NCBI GenBank assembly: GCA_051294375.1
Contig: CM119265.1
Coordinates: forward strand, 23,776,669-23,840,668
Source of the DNA: Paraspadella gotoi
Taxonomy: Eukaryota > Chaetognatha
DNA: 64,000 nt
Direction of reading: 5' to 3'
Shown: positions 11,219 through 28,562 of the stretch, in pieces
Layout: each line of letters begins with the position of its first letter
Position numbering within the stretch: position 1 is the stretch's first letter
The notes under the pieces: model-generated
Seen by the model: only the letters and a program-made list of their open reading frames with translations
Told to the model about the DNA's origin: nothing
Databases searched by the model: none
Made by a program: the position numbers and the translations under genes

Positions 11219-12444
11219 ATGGAAGACTCGCCCAATGCGAAAAGGTGATTTACTTATTGATTGCTGGATTAAAAAAAGATTTACTAATTGTTTGATTTAC
11301 CGTTTAATCAATCATATATATCAATTAATGTGCCAGTTCCGCACCCAAAGGGACCTCCATCATTCAAGCGATGAAGGTCCATCCCGCCAGATCCTTTGAC
11401 GAGTGGGAGAAGGAAGCGCTCGTCCACGAGATCTCTCTGCTTAAAGGTGAGACTTTCCTTGAAGTCGATGGAATGGATCGTCCGCAATAGCGTTATCCTC
11501 TCTTTTTGGATACATATGTGTCATACATTTAAATCGGGAGGTGGCATATGTAGCAAATAAAACCATTAGCTTCCTCCCACCCATTAATCTCAGAAAAGCT
11601 TCGCGTTGCTCACGCCACCGTCAGCAACGCCCGCGCCGCGCTGCTGCTAGAGAAACAGCGGACGCGCCGCTGCGTCGCCGCTTGGCGTCAGCGCGTCGAC
11701 GAGGGCACGGAGCAGCTGCGTCGTCAAAAACTGCAGCACGAAGCGACGTCGCTGCGGCAAAGGCTGCAGCACGACCAGCAGATGGAGCGAATCGCCGGCA
11801 GCTTGGCCCTGTTCGAAGAGCAGCTGCGGCAGGAGCAGAGCAACATCGTGGCGACACTGGAGGAGAAAGAGACGAAGATCGCGACGCAGCGGCGCAGGAT
11901 TCAGGCGCTGGCGGCAGCAAATCAGCGCTTGATGAAGGTGGGAAAGATTTCAGTGGAAATTGAGAGAATGAAAAATCTGGCTGGACTTTTCTACGTTAAG
12001 CAAGATTCTCCGCGATTTTATTTTTAGGGCAAAACTCACTGTTGCCTCGACGATAGAGGCGCTATATCAGAAGACGATCTCTCCTCCACGCCTCGTTGTA
12101 AAGGCGTCGGCGCCGAGGACGAAGTTCTTGGTTTCAAACCGGCGTCGCCAACGCCAAAACCGTCGCCGCATTCAAAACCGGCGCGATCTTCGCACCGGCG
12201 CCTCCTCCAAACTCTGCTCAATCTTCCCAGCGACGGTGAAGAGTCAACCAACGGCGTCGACGCCAAAGAGAGAAAGAAATCGGCGCCGCGAATGAGCGGC
12301 GCCGCCAAGGAGAAGGTCTCTGGCGGCGCCAATCGTCTCGTCAGACGCGCCTCTTCTTCCTTGAGGAACTGGTGGAGCTTCTCCGATCGATCGAGGACGA
12401 CGAGGACAGCGGCGGTGGCGGATGGCACTCCGATTTCGATCTAG
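11219..12444 (+). CDS. Coiled-coil protein of unknown function, four exons
   Basis: Exons: 11219-11244 (begins MEDSPNAK), 11337-11446, 11594-11937 and 12028-12444 (TAG). Phases 2, 1 and 0 match at all three junctions. The product is about 298 residues. Exon 2 encodes a short conserved-looking stretch with RSFDEWEKEALVHEISLLK. Exon 3 is almost entirely a Gln/Arg/Glu-rich coiled coil ending RIQALAAANQRLM. Exon 4 is Ser/Pro/Lys-rich and probably disordered, with RRASSSLRNWWSFSDRSR near the end. I do not recognise the family; scaffold or cytoskeletal roles are only guesses from the coiled coil. An upstream ATG exon at 8296-8344 also ends in phase 2 and could be an alternative first exon. Exons are markedly GC-rich against the AT-rich surroundings. 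Confidence 0.65.
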
Positions 12445-13229
12445 CCTCGTCCCGCCGACACGCCGTTCACCCTCACTCCGCCAAGCCCCCGCCTTCCCGC
12501 AAAACAACCGCCGCCCCCGCACCAAAACAACCGCCGCCCCCGTCCCCGCCGCCAAAACAACCGCCGCCGCCGCCAAGACGCCTTCTCGCCGCAGCAGCCT
12601 GTCAAGAACCTTCAAGGCGCTGTTGTCTCCGCAGCCGAAGAGCGCGACCTCGAAAGGAGAGAAGAATTATGGGTCTCGGAGTTCGGAGAATATATTTTCG
12701 GGGTCAGGATGAACGCGAGGTCCTTTGATTTTTTTTGGTTTGTTTTGTAAACATTCTCTATTGAGAATATATATAAACCAAACGGTTATATACGTTCAAT
12801 TTGTATTTAAAATTTTAAAAAATGGCGGTTGATTTGAAATACAATTATTTACTAAACCGTTTTCGCGATTGTATTTTATAACGATTCATGTCCGGGATCT
12901 TAATGAAGAATAAGCAGATCGATTAAAAAACAATTTTATATTAGCCTAGTATTCCATACGTTTTCAAATAATAATAATAATAATTAATATAAGTAAGTAT
13001 GTATAAGTTAAATAAAAATATAAAAAACACTTAGAAACAAATAACTAATAAAGGAAAACGAGAAGTAACCTTTAAAAAGGTACGAATTGAACTAAACAGA
13101 AAAAACAAAATAGAATAAAAATAAAATAAACATAAAAAACAAAAGGGAAGCGATTTTCGGCCGCAGTTTCTTCTTCTATCTCGTAACGGCAGGGGCGCGC
13201 TGCGGGCGGTGATAGGGGGGATGGCTGCG
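12445..13229. other. Downstream of coiled-coil gene; extra open frame then AT-rich DNA
   Basis: GC-rich DNA continues to about 12712 past the proposed stop. It holds an open frame in another phase (12422-12712, Pro/Thr-rich, then SRRSSLSRTFKALLSPQP and a Ser/Lys-rich end) that looks protein-like. An undetected intron or an indel could join it to the gene above. From about 12720 the DNA is AT-rich with no gene seen. Confidence 0.4.
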
Positions 13230-13372
13230 AGGGCGTTGTGGACTGCTTTGGCGGTTATAGAAACAATGTCTGCGTGGGCTTTGTGGACTGCGTGGGTGGT
13301 GATAGAAACAATGTCTGCGTGGGCTTTGTGGACTGCGTGGGTGGTGATAGAAACAATGTCTGCGTGGGAGTT
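13230..13372. repeat. 45-bp minisatellite
   Basis: About three tandem copies of a 45-bp unit containing TGTGGACTGCGTGGGTGG followed by TGATAGAAACAATGTCTGCG. The repeat is a multiple of three and reads through in frame as a 15-residue motif (SAWALWTAWVVIETM), but nothing else supports translation. Confidence 0.9.
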
Positions 13373-15289
<1,917 letters not shown>

Positions 15290-15693
15290 TTACAATTTAG
15301 ACAATTCGGTTTGAACGAGTTTTTTCAACGGGTTATCGATGGCGCTGGCGATCGCGTCTTTAACGAGATTAGTAACAAAAGTCACCGCATGTTTGAGGAT
15401 GAAATCCAAGGCGGGACCGAGCCCGTTGACATCGACTGTAACGTCGCCCACTTTCTCGATTTTAAATTCCGTCAGAGTAAAGTTTTTTTTGTCGTTGTGT
15501 GTCTTGGAATAGAATGTATTCAAATTCATTATTCACATAATAAATTAATATCTTTATTATCGCTAACAAAATAGATTATGAGACAAAAAAGCCTTTAGTT
15601 AACATTTAACCTATACGTAAGTTATACAGTGACTTCAATCTGGACCGATACGAAAAGATTTGATTAAACTCGTAATTCTTATTATTTTTATTA

Positions 15694-15746
<53 letters not shown>

Positions 15747-17240
15747 CACATTTATTAGTTAGAAAACTACGTTAATATTGACCTAAAAATATTCAATTTT
15801 CTTAAAAGTAAAATCACAGTGGCTCTGAACTGAAGCGCTGAGTCACTTTTCTTCATTTTTTTATTAACGCTGATTGTAAAGTTTTCTGATATAAAAATTT
15901 AAAAATTTGGTGATAAAGTCAGTTTGGTGATTTGTTATTATAAAAAAAATTTCTCATATAAAACCTAACTTATTTACTATGGTAACTATAATTTATTAAC
16001 AAAGTCGTTTTTTATTATTTTTTTCCCTCAAGCTGAAATTTTTATTTTTAATAGATTTTAAGTGAAAACGTGATAATTATTATCAAGTATTATTCATATC
16101 ATAAATTTTTTTTTTATTCTGGTTCGTGATACATTTACTACAGTATCTTATTAATCATAAAAATGAAGCATGAAAAAAAGTTCAATTGTTTTAATGAAAA
16201 CTGAAGGATTGAAAGTAAGATCCACTTTCAAAGTAAAAATTTCAAAGTAAAAAATGCTTCTTCAGATATTTACTTTCTGAGGAAAATGTTCATAATATAG
16301 CTAGAATAACTTAGCTAGAATGTTAATGATTGGTGGGAAAAAAGTCAAGTATTTTTTTATTAGTACAAAAAAATTTTATAACCCAAATGCTCTCTTTATT
16401 TTGATTATATTACAAGTTTTTTCGTATCTGTCCAGATTGAAGTCCCTGTAGTTGTAGACAGTCTTTTGGTTAAACTATTTAAACAAGTTAAACTATTTAA
16501 CTTTAGTCATTTTCTTACCTCAAATAACTTCATGTGAATTAAGGCGGTGGAAACATTAGCAGTAGCGTCGAACCAGGGGCCGATTTCGTTTATCCTAGCT
16601 TTGAGGCTGACAAACACGAATATTAAATATATACATAGGTAGAACATAAAAGATAAGTGTTTCTGGAAAACAAAAATTGGTTTTGTCATACCCGTAATGA
16701 GCAAACAAATTTTTGAGCTGCAAAATTGCGTCAATTGCGATGCCTTCCTTTTGATACCAAACTTTTGCCTTGCCAAATCTAAAGTAATGTCTTTAAATTT
16801 GGAAAATCGAAAAAAAAAATTAAATCGTAATATCCCACGAAATTACCTTTTCAGGGTTTTAAGACCATAAAGTTGACCCTTGTAGGCTTCAAGTACTCCT
16901 TTAATCGTAAAAGGAAATATTTTGACCTCGAAAGATTCTTTTGAAGATGGCAGTTTCACGGGATCCAAATGTTTTTCAATTTCCGGTCGAATTTTGGAAA
17001 GAAGTTTATCCACAAATTCGTCTGGATTTACTGAGGTAACTGTGGTTTTAAGTTTTAACGTTAACTGTAACATGTCTTAGTCATTGAACCATTAGTTTTT
17101 AAAATAATCTCAATTTGTATGGATATCTTGAATTAATTTAAGCAAAAACAAACAAACAAAAACTCACCCTCCGAAGATGCCATCGTATAAGAGAGAATAA
17201 AAACCACGAAGAAAATTTGCGCTTTGCCAGAGGAACTCAT
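15290..17240 (-). CDS. Group-7-allergen-like TULIP protein, paralogue A
   Basis: Five exons on the minus strand: 17240-17168 (ATG, signal peptide with IFFVVFILSY), 17030-16847, 16778-16692, 16606-16519 and 15502-15290 (TAA). All phases match. The product is about 215 residues. It resembles arthropod Der p 7-like proteins, single-domain members of the TULIP lipid-binding superfamily related to BPI/LBP and juvenile-hormone-binding proteins: a helix-rich start (EFVDKLLSKIRPEIEKHLDP), the LYGLKTLKR segment, and a C-terminal amphipathic helix near ALDFILKHAVTFVTNLV. Likely secreted and binding a hydrophobic ligand; the ligand is unknown. It ends at the domain boundary (ELSKL), unlike paralogue B directly upstream. 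Confidence 0.85.
15678..15746. repeat. (ATT)n microsatellite
   Basis: About 70 bp of ATT triplets within the last intron of TULIP paralogue A. Confidence 0.95.
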
Positions 17241-17886
17241 CTTTTTCCGTCGTACTTATAAAAATAAGAATGTAAGACGAACCTTTATGACTGTTCAATT
17301 TCGTGCTTTGCAGTTTGTCGTAAAACAAAAAAGTGACGCCCGACGAAAAGCAATTCTCAGAAGTCCCCAATCAGGATTCCTCAGCTCCACCAAAAAAGAA
17401 AAAAAAAACAATGTAAAGATTTGAAAATTTAAGGAGTGTATTTAGACGATTAACATTCCTTTTCTATTGAAGTATGTGTGTTTGTTGAACTGAGTGTGTG
17501 TGACCGTGTGACCGGTACGATAGCCTAAATCAAGAGCTGTTTGTACCGTCGATGATCGTTTCAATAACAACTTATGGTTAGTTTTGTTTTTTTATCTGCT
17601 TCAGAAAACTTGTTAGCCGATAATTCCAGTTTGTAGTAAAGCCGGAATATTATTAAAATATGACTATTTAATTTGCTCGAGAGAATCACTGGCTTACTTT
17701 TATTTTTATGCCCAACTGTAATACGAGTGAGAAAAAAACATTTTTCAAAGCGATGACAATTTTAATCGCGATTTAATCAGACTCAGTTCGGACAACGAAT
17801 ATTTTTAACCATAAAGGCATAATTTGGTTTGTTTCAAGTATCTTGTGAAATATTTACAAATGAATTCGCCACATCCATATCATACA
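17241..17886. other. Spacer between the two TULIP genes
   Basis: About 650 bp of AT-rich DNA holding the 3' flank of paralogue B and the 5' flank of paralogue A, which are transcribed head to tail on the minus strand. I see no further gene. Confidence 0.6.
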
Positions 17887-20800
17887 TCACCACAGCAGAG
17901 TCGTGACACCAGCAAGAAATAAAATTCTTAAAAAAAACCCCTTCGTCTCAACTTTGATTCCTGATCGACCACCAGATTTGGACGAAATCGCGGCCTTTTT
18001 GCTTTGTTGTTGTTTTCTCTTCAAATCGGGACGGGATTTCTGACGGACGGAGCCCTTGGAAACGGATTTGGGAGGCGATTCGAGAGAGAGCGAGATCTTT
18101 CCCAACTCCTTGCCGACGAGCGATTTGAGCGGGGCGTCTATGGCGCTGGCGACGGCCTTCTTGACGGTGTTGGAGAGAAAAGTGACTGAATGTTTGAGGA
18201 TGTAGTCCAAAGCGGGTCCAAGCCCCTGGACGCTGACGGCCACGTCACCGACTTGATTGATTTTAAATTCGGTCAGGGAAAGAGGGGTTTCTTTGTCGAA
18301 CGACTGTGGGAGGTGTGGCCCACGAAAATGCGTAGATTAATTGGTGTGGGTAATAGTTTTCAGCGACAGAATTTTATTTCGTTTTTACCTGAAAGAATTT
18401 AGATCGAATCAAAGCAGAGGACACCTTTGCGGTGGCGGTGAACCATGGGCCGATTCCTTGAAATCTGGCTTTCACTCTGACAAAAAGAAATTATAATCAC
18501 AAGCACAAAAAAACAAGTTTGAGCAAACAATGTCGGATCGGCCTACGATAATTAAGTGGTAATAAGCTAACTTGGTCAACTTGCATAATTTAATCAACTT
18601 GCATTATTTGGTCAACTGGCATAATTTGGTCAACTGACATAATTTCGTCAGCTGGCATAATTTGGTCAACTGACATAATTTGGTCAACTGACATAATTTG
18701 GTCAACTGACTGAATTTGTTTAACTGACATAATTTGGTTAACTGACATAATTTGTTCAACTGACAAAATTTGGTCAACTGACATAATTTAGTCAATTAAC
18801 ATAATTTGGTCAACCGGCATAATTTGGTCAACTGGCATAATTTTATCAACTGGCATAATTTGTTTAAATAGTGAAATAGATTTTTTTGTTTTTTCCTTTT
18901 AAACCAATTTCCACCCACACGATTCTATTAAAACTTCATATCCATCTCAATCCCACAGTTTCCTACCCACACACAAAATTTTATACCAATCCATCCATCC
19001 AAGCACGAGTAATTGAAGTTTTTTTCTAAGGGGGGACGGACAGACGGACAGATGGACAGATGGACAGACGGACGAACGGACATCATTTTTTTTGCATAAT
19101 TTATCAAAATTCGAGGTTCTGATATGATAATAATGATTTACCGACAATATTTTGGGGTGGGACCGACGGACCGACAAAGTGAATTATAGAGTCGGAATCT
19201 GCAGATCCGACTAAAAATGCACTCGTAACTCTTTGAAAAATTTTGAGCTCAACTTTAATTCTTATAATTTCACTTTACCATATACTTATCTATCCCTCAA
19301 AACTTATTTCTTCAAATTTCAAACTTTCTTTTCAAATCTCAAAATTTATTTTTAACTAATTTATTAGTAATTAATTGTTACACATATTTTGCGATTTGTA
19401 CATTACACAATGTATCTTTTTGAACTGTGCTTTCTCTCTCTCTCTCTCTCTCTCAACCTTCTTTATACACAAAAATTATTACTATTTCACAACTGTTAAA
19501 ATTTGCGCTGATGAAGGTTCGAAATATGAACCGAAACATGTCCGTTTTTTCAAATAAAAACTCGTTGCTGTAATCAAATTCAAATTTTTCTGTATAACAC
19601 AAACGCAACGAAAAAGAAAGGAAATGAACACAAAATTTTACCCGTATTCAGCGACAAGGTTGTCCAGTCGCAAAATTGTGTCGATTGTGATTCCATTATT
19701 TTCAAACGAAATCTCGGCCTCGCCAACTCTAGAGTCGGGACAAATAGATAATAAACGATTATGGCGCTAATCAATAATTAGATAATAATATGTGGATAAG
19801 GCGCTAAGTGAGGCTGAAGAGTATACTATCCGCAACTTCTTTAACGCCCTCTAGCAGCCGTGGAACGGGTCCTGGGCTTGGAATCAGGCTTGAGGGTTTT
19901 CCACGCCGCCATGGCGGCTTACGGCCATCTTCAAGCTTCCCGCGGGGTAGGTACTGGGTTGGGATTGAACCCGGTGCCTAGTGGTCATGAGCTGATGGCT
20001 TTACTCAATGAGCCACCAGGTGAACTTATGCAATGCCCGACTACAATAATACCTTCTGAGGCTACTTAGTCCAAACAGTTTGCCATCATAGGCTTCGACG
20101 ACTCCCTTAAACGTCACCAGCCAAACTGTTTCCTCAAATGATTCCTTTGCAGATGGAAGATTCACGGGATCCAAATGTTCTTTTATTTCCGGTCGAATTT
20201 TTGACAGGATTCCGTCAACGAATTCATCACGATTTTCTTTACAAAAATTAAATAATTACTGATTTTAACCAGATTTTATGAAATTTAAGTTATATCCGAT
20301 CAATTTCATAATGATAATAGTAATAATGGTTATAAAGCCGAATAATAATAAATAAAGCAATAAATAATAAAGCGTTCCCTGCCAGCGCTTAAAAAACTGA
20401 AAAAAGACAGACGTAGAGGCAACCCAATTTGGTTCATATAGCTTTGTTTTCCCAGAAAGATCTATTTTGTCTTTAATTCTTAATTAAATTAATTTTTGTA
20501 GTTAAAGCTTAAGTAAAAGATTAGATGTAAGGATTAGATAAGTGATTAAGGTGATGAACTTCGTTTTTGATTTGGGTAAAGACTAGTATTTAAAATTAAA
20601 GATTAGGGTTAGAATTTAGTGATATAGGTTTAAGTTAATTGTTCAGGAATAACTTATAAGTTTAAATTAAAAATTAAGATTTGATTACAAAGTAGTAGAG
20701 TTTTTAACTTGTATTTTTACATTCGGACTCGAAAAGATACAAAAAATTAAGATTAAAATAAAACAGAAAATCCTCGGAAAAGAGAGAACAAAAGTCTTTA

Positions 20801-20924
20801 ACTTTCAACCACCGAATATGCTATTATCATATTATCATAAAAAATAGTTATTTTAATACGAACCTATTTGGCCAACGACGTAAGTAATAATTAAGAAGAA
20901 AAACAACATTGATAAATTTTCCAT
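17887..20924 (-). CDS. Group-7-allergen-like TULIP protein, paralogue B with anchored-looking tail
   Basis: Five exons on the minus strand: 20924-20864 (ATG, signal peptide MENLSMLFFFLIITYVVG), 20236-20053, 19728-19642, 18476-18389 and 18303-17887 (TGA). Exon sizes and phases copy paralogue A exactly for exons 2-4 (184, 87 and 88 bp), so the two arose by tandem duplication. Core motifs are shared: EFVDGILSKIRPEIKEHLDP, GIGPWFTATA, and GLGPALDYILKHSVTFLSN. Unlike A, the protein continues about 70 residues past the domain with a Lys/Arg/Ser/Gln-rich linker (KRKQQQSKKAAISSKSGG) and a hydrophobic end (FFLRILFLAGVTTLLW). That end suggests a GPI signal or a membrane anchor. Intron 3 holds a minisatellite and a dispersed repeat; intron 2 holds a SINE. 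Confidence 0.85.
18510..19215 (-). repeat. Dispersed repeat R1, reverse copy with internal minisatellite
   Basis: Begins with AAGTTTGAGCAAACAATG, an end motif also seen near 34235, 42358 and (inverted) 45535 and 51790. It ends with a block holding several GGACGGACAGACG-type 4-bp repeats and GTCGGAATCTGCAGATCCGAC. The same block occurs in forward orientation at 51345-51560. The interior is taken over by an 18-bp minisatellite. It lies in intron 3 of TULIP paralogue B. Confidence 0.7.
18570..18865. repeat. 18-bp minisatellite
   Basis: About 16 tandem copies of CATAATTTGGTCAACTGA with scattered substitutions. Open frames of the form MSVDQI or LCQLTK repeated on the minus strand are products of this array, not genes. 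Confidence 0.95.
19430..19570 (+). repeat. Dispersed repeat R2, half copy
   Basis: A CT run is followed by GCTGATGAAGGTTCGAAATA and GAACCGAAACATGTCCG, then TCAAATAAAAACTCG. The same motifs occur in both arms of the palindromic copy at 35360-35615. It lies in an intron of TULIP paralogue B. Confidence 0.6.
19860..20035 (-). mobile_element. tRNA-derived SINE, second family
   Basis: On the minus strand this reads TGGCTCATTGAGTAAAGCC, resembling a pol III A box. About 35 bp on comes ACCGGGTTCAATCCCAACCC with a perfect B box GGTTCAATCCC. Spacing and order fit a tRNA-derived SINE head. It sits in intron 2 of TULIP paralogue B, only ~18 bp below exon 2. Its body differs from the family at 10525 and 29200. 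Confidence 0.75.
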
Positions 20925-21309
20925 TTCGACCGATTCACTTAAAATAACTTTTTCATTAATTTTTTTCGAACGGTTAGTTCATACATACGATTCTTCGTCT
21001 TAATTGTTTAAACGTCGATCTCTAGAATTTGAAAATTTCTCAGAAATATCTTCATTCCCCAAATGTTATAAGTTATATAAGTTGGGTCGGCCTGACGACG
21101 AGAGAAAAAAAAATAGCCTGCTGGAAAACCGGTTTTTTTCGATATAAACAGTTTTATAATAGAATCTTAATTCTTATTAACTTATTTTCAGAATTCATTA
21201 CTGCGGATGTAATTTAAAGAAAAGGAACGACTCTCACTCTGGTTTTGAAGACTTTATTTTCAATTTAAAAAAAAAAAATAATATATTTCATCCTCTCTCT
21301 CTAAAATAT

Positions 21310-21415
21310 AAGTCAGGGGCAAATATAAGTCCGGCAAATATAAGTCAGGGGCAAGATAGCTTATTTATTAAATGAATGGATAATTTTTATATTGGTTGTA
21401 ACAATTTCATATATT
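21310..21415 (+). repeat. Dispersed repeat R3, copy 1
   Basis: Contains AAGTCAGGGGCAAGATAGCTTATTTATTAAATGAATG and ATATTGGTTGTAACAATTTC in sequence fragments shared with four other places in the window. Confidence 0.75.
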
Positions 21416-21724
21416 CATTATCCTCTAATTAAAGTTTTCTCGAGTGTGGAGCAATTTCATTTCCGTCTCTCTCGACAACCCCCCCCCCACATCCCTCCCC
21501 CCTCAACTCAATCCCTTCGATAATCTCGTTCGAGAAAAAAAGTTTTTATTAGAATGAATCCTTGACGTGACGATCTCAGGGCAGCCGCCGACTTCCTTCA
21601 GCTCGTATCGAGGCAAAGGTCAAACCACTTTGGATCGAGTTTCGATATCCGACAACAAAATTACTAAAGTCGTCTTACGTAAAAAAAAATGAAGAAATAA
21701 AAAAAAACAGTCTCGAAAGGAAGG

Positions 21725-26013
<4,289 letters not shown>

Positions 26014-26035
26014 AAGTATTTTCCCAATAAGATCA

Positions 26036-26041
26036 AATAAA
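26036..26041 (+). promoter_or_regulatory. Polyadenylation signal of HHIPL
   Basis: AATAAA lies 23 bp after the HHIPL stop codon and is the first such hexamer downstream. Confidence 0.6.
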
Positions 26042-26479
26042 AGATCCGGGTACAGATGTTACTGTTTGTATTAAACTTTATTGGAAAATTTGGAGAGGTA
26101 GCATAGGCGAGAAAAATTTTGGAAAGGATTTAATAGATTATGTATTGTATATTGTATATACATTTTAAATCCGAACTCCTAATCAATCTTCTTAACCTTG
26201 ACGATAAAACCTAAGATCATGAATAATGATAAATCTAACTTTTTGAATTACATAAATAACGAATGGCTTTTCTTGAATCTTAAGCGATTGTGTGGAAGAT
26301 GAAGCTCCACGTACGATCGTACTCTTTTAGACAATGATTACTAAACTTTAATAATTACCATCTTTTTTGATCTTATTAAATAGAAATGAGCTTTTTTAAT
26401 TTAAAAAACGGTTTGCTATGGTTATCTCATTATTATTAAATATATCATTATAATAGTATAATAATATATATATAATAAT

Positions 26480-26615
26480 ATATATTGGTTGTACCAATTT
26501 CATATAAGAGTGATAGAGGCCTTTAATCACCAAAGTCTGTCCAAAGTTAGGGGCATGATAGCTTATTTATCAAATACATAATTTTTATATTTATTGTGCA
26601 AATTTTATAAAATTA
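26480..26615 (+). repeat. Dispersed repeat R3, copy 2
   Basis: Shares ATTGGTTGTACCAATTTCAT, CCAAAGTCTGTCCAAAG and GATAGCTTATTTATCAAAT with the other R3 copies. Confidence 0.7.
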
Positions 26616-26784
26616 AGCTCCTTGTATTTTAATGCTATGCAAGATAGTATTCCCTGATCAAATACTTAAAGGAAAGGTCTTTTCATATAATTAAAATATT
26701 TATTAAAATATACCACTATATTAATAGGGAAGCTAAATAATCTGGGAATAAATAAACGAAACTGTGAGAGTTGATTGAAAGCTT

Positions 26785-26900
26785 GTATGCACCTATTATA
26801 TCATTCTTTAAGGGTGATAGAGCCTTAAACTATCAAAGCTTGTAAAATAGTGGTAAAATAACTTATTTATTATTACAAATAATTTTTATACAAATTTTAT
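26785..26900 (+). repeat. Dispersed repeat R3, diverged copy 3
   Basis: Resembles copy 2 (GGGTGATAGAGCC..CTATCAAAGCTTGT..AACTTATTTATTA) with many changes; probably an older insertion of the same family. Confidence 0.5.
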
Positions 26901-26989
26901 AATACTATTCGTTTAAATTGATGCCAGGCTTTAAATGTTTCTGACAAAACTGTGACCATAGTGGGAGAGAGAGAGCGCGATTAATGAGG

Positions 26990-27095
26990 ATAAGTGTTTG
27001 TCATAACATACCCCAGGGGTATAGGTATTTGTAATAACGTACCCAAGTCGGCAGGGCATTAGCATTTGTCTTAGCGTACCCCGAGTTAATAGTAA
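26990..27095. repeat. Degenerate ~38-bp tandem repeat
   Basis: Three imperfect units of the form TTTGTCATAACATACCCCAG, each with ..AACGTACCC or ..GCGTACCCC variants. Confidence 0.55.
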
Positions 27096-28554
27096 CTGAA
27101 CAATGCGTGAAAGAACTTAGGAGTATGTTTGGATACCAAAACCTATCTATAATTTTTAATAATCATAATAATCAAAAACTTTGATTTTCTCTTAATAATC
27201 ATAAAAAACCTTAAATCTTAAATATTTATATAATAGAAAATACTATTCTTCAAAAACTTTAATTATTTACATATTAATTTTTTTCTACTTTTTTTGTTTA
27301 TTTTTTTTCCCTCTATTTTATTATTTTTTAGTTTGCTCAGACTAAGTTAGTCTATGCTTGTTGATGATTAAAATTGATTATACTGAATCAACCTTGTTGA
27401 AATCGCACATAATACTAGAAAAAGTTTTATTTTTCCTGAATGAGAGGATCGTAAGTAAAGGCTGAAATTATCAAGATTAAACTATAGATAAAATGGGATG
27501 TAAATTCCTCCCTTTTTTGTGGAACTCCTACATTCATAAAAAAATTAAAAAGCCAAGAAACTAAGTAAAATCATCTCTCTGGCTTAAAAAAAGGCTTTTT
27601 TGCCTCCCAAGTCCCAAATAAGGTCACTCCAAGATTTTTACTTTTTTTAACGGCATCCCGTCGGAATCTCTCTGGAGAAATCGGAGCCAAGTCCTCTCCG
27701 TCTCCGTCTAATTCTCTCTCTCTCTCCGATCTTTTGACTTTTGAGGATATTCAACGGAAAAGTGTTCTCTTTCCCGGCAGCGATTTATAATGTGATATGG
27801 ACCTTTTAGCTTTGATAATGTTAATCCACGTTGCCTTTTATCGTCGTCGCTTGAACCTAAATTTCAAGATATAACTCGATCATTGTGTTGGCCAGGATTT
27901 TCACTATCACCGGTTTAAAATCGATATTGCCGTCGAAACTCAGCAGAAATAATTGGAACCAGAAAATGCCTTCCCTCCTGCCCTGAGCAAACAAACGAAG
28001 CTCTTTCTGGCATTAGCTTTGCGGTGGCCGGCAGGCCGGATGAGCGGCTGATCGCCAGACGCTTTGTCTGGAAATAAAACCAAAAAAAACGTCTGGCGAG
28101 GGGAGCAAATAGTAAATTGGAGAATGTCGATACGTAGTATTTAGCTAAGTTGCTAACGAAAATTAGTAGATGGAAAAAAATAAATTTCCCGATAAGTAAT
28201 TATATATTAATCAATCATTAAAAAAACCAAGAAGGCACGTTTCTTCAAAATTGTACAATAGAGTTTACCCACAAAATCAAATAAATCGAATCAAGCTACC
28301 TAGAATTAAAAAAAATAATAACTGGCGACAATTATATATATATTATATAAACATCTTGGAATAAATAAGCTGTTTTGTATCGATAACGAGTAACAATAGG
28401 TAAAACAGAGGTGACCGCAGAAATTGAGTATCATGCTGAGAAGTGAAATATGAGTAAGTATAATTTAGGGACCTATTAAAAAACAATTAACGAACCAACC
28501 GCGAAGAAAACTGAAACTTTGTGTCTGAATAAGATTTCGTAAGGCGCTTCTCTT

Positions 28555-28560
28555 TTATTT
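28555..28560 (-). promoter_or_regulatory. Possible polyadenylation signal of C1GALT1
   Basis: The minus strand reads AATAAA two bases after the C1GALT1 stop codon. If used, the 3' untranslated region would be unusually short. Confidence 0.35.
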
Positions 28561-28562
28561 TT

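Larger units (their letters stand above)
26014..28562. other. Spacer between convergent HHIPL and C1GALT1 genes
   Basis: AT-rich, with two copies of repeat R3, a short tandem array near 27000 and a slightly GC-richer segment (27640-28100) with short inverted motifs (GCCAGACG..CGTCTGGC). I see no convincing coding sequence. Confidence 0.5.

Noticed and set aside
12036-12615. Long minus-strand frames opposite the coiled-coil gene
   Set aside because: GC-rich codon use on the plus strand leaves the other strand open; the plus-strand exon chain has matching splice phases and these do not.
18590-18795. Minus-strand repetitive peptides (MSVDQI and LCQLTK units)
   Set aside because: Direct translations of the 18-bp minisatellite.
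19860-20035. A functional tRNA gene
   Set aside because: A-box and B-box motifs are present, but the sequence does not fold into a clear cloverleaf with paired acceptor stem, and the element continues into a SINE-like body.
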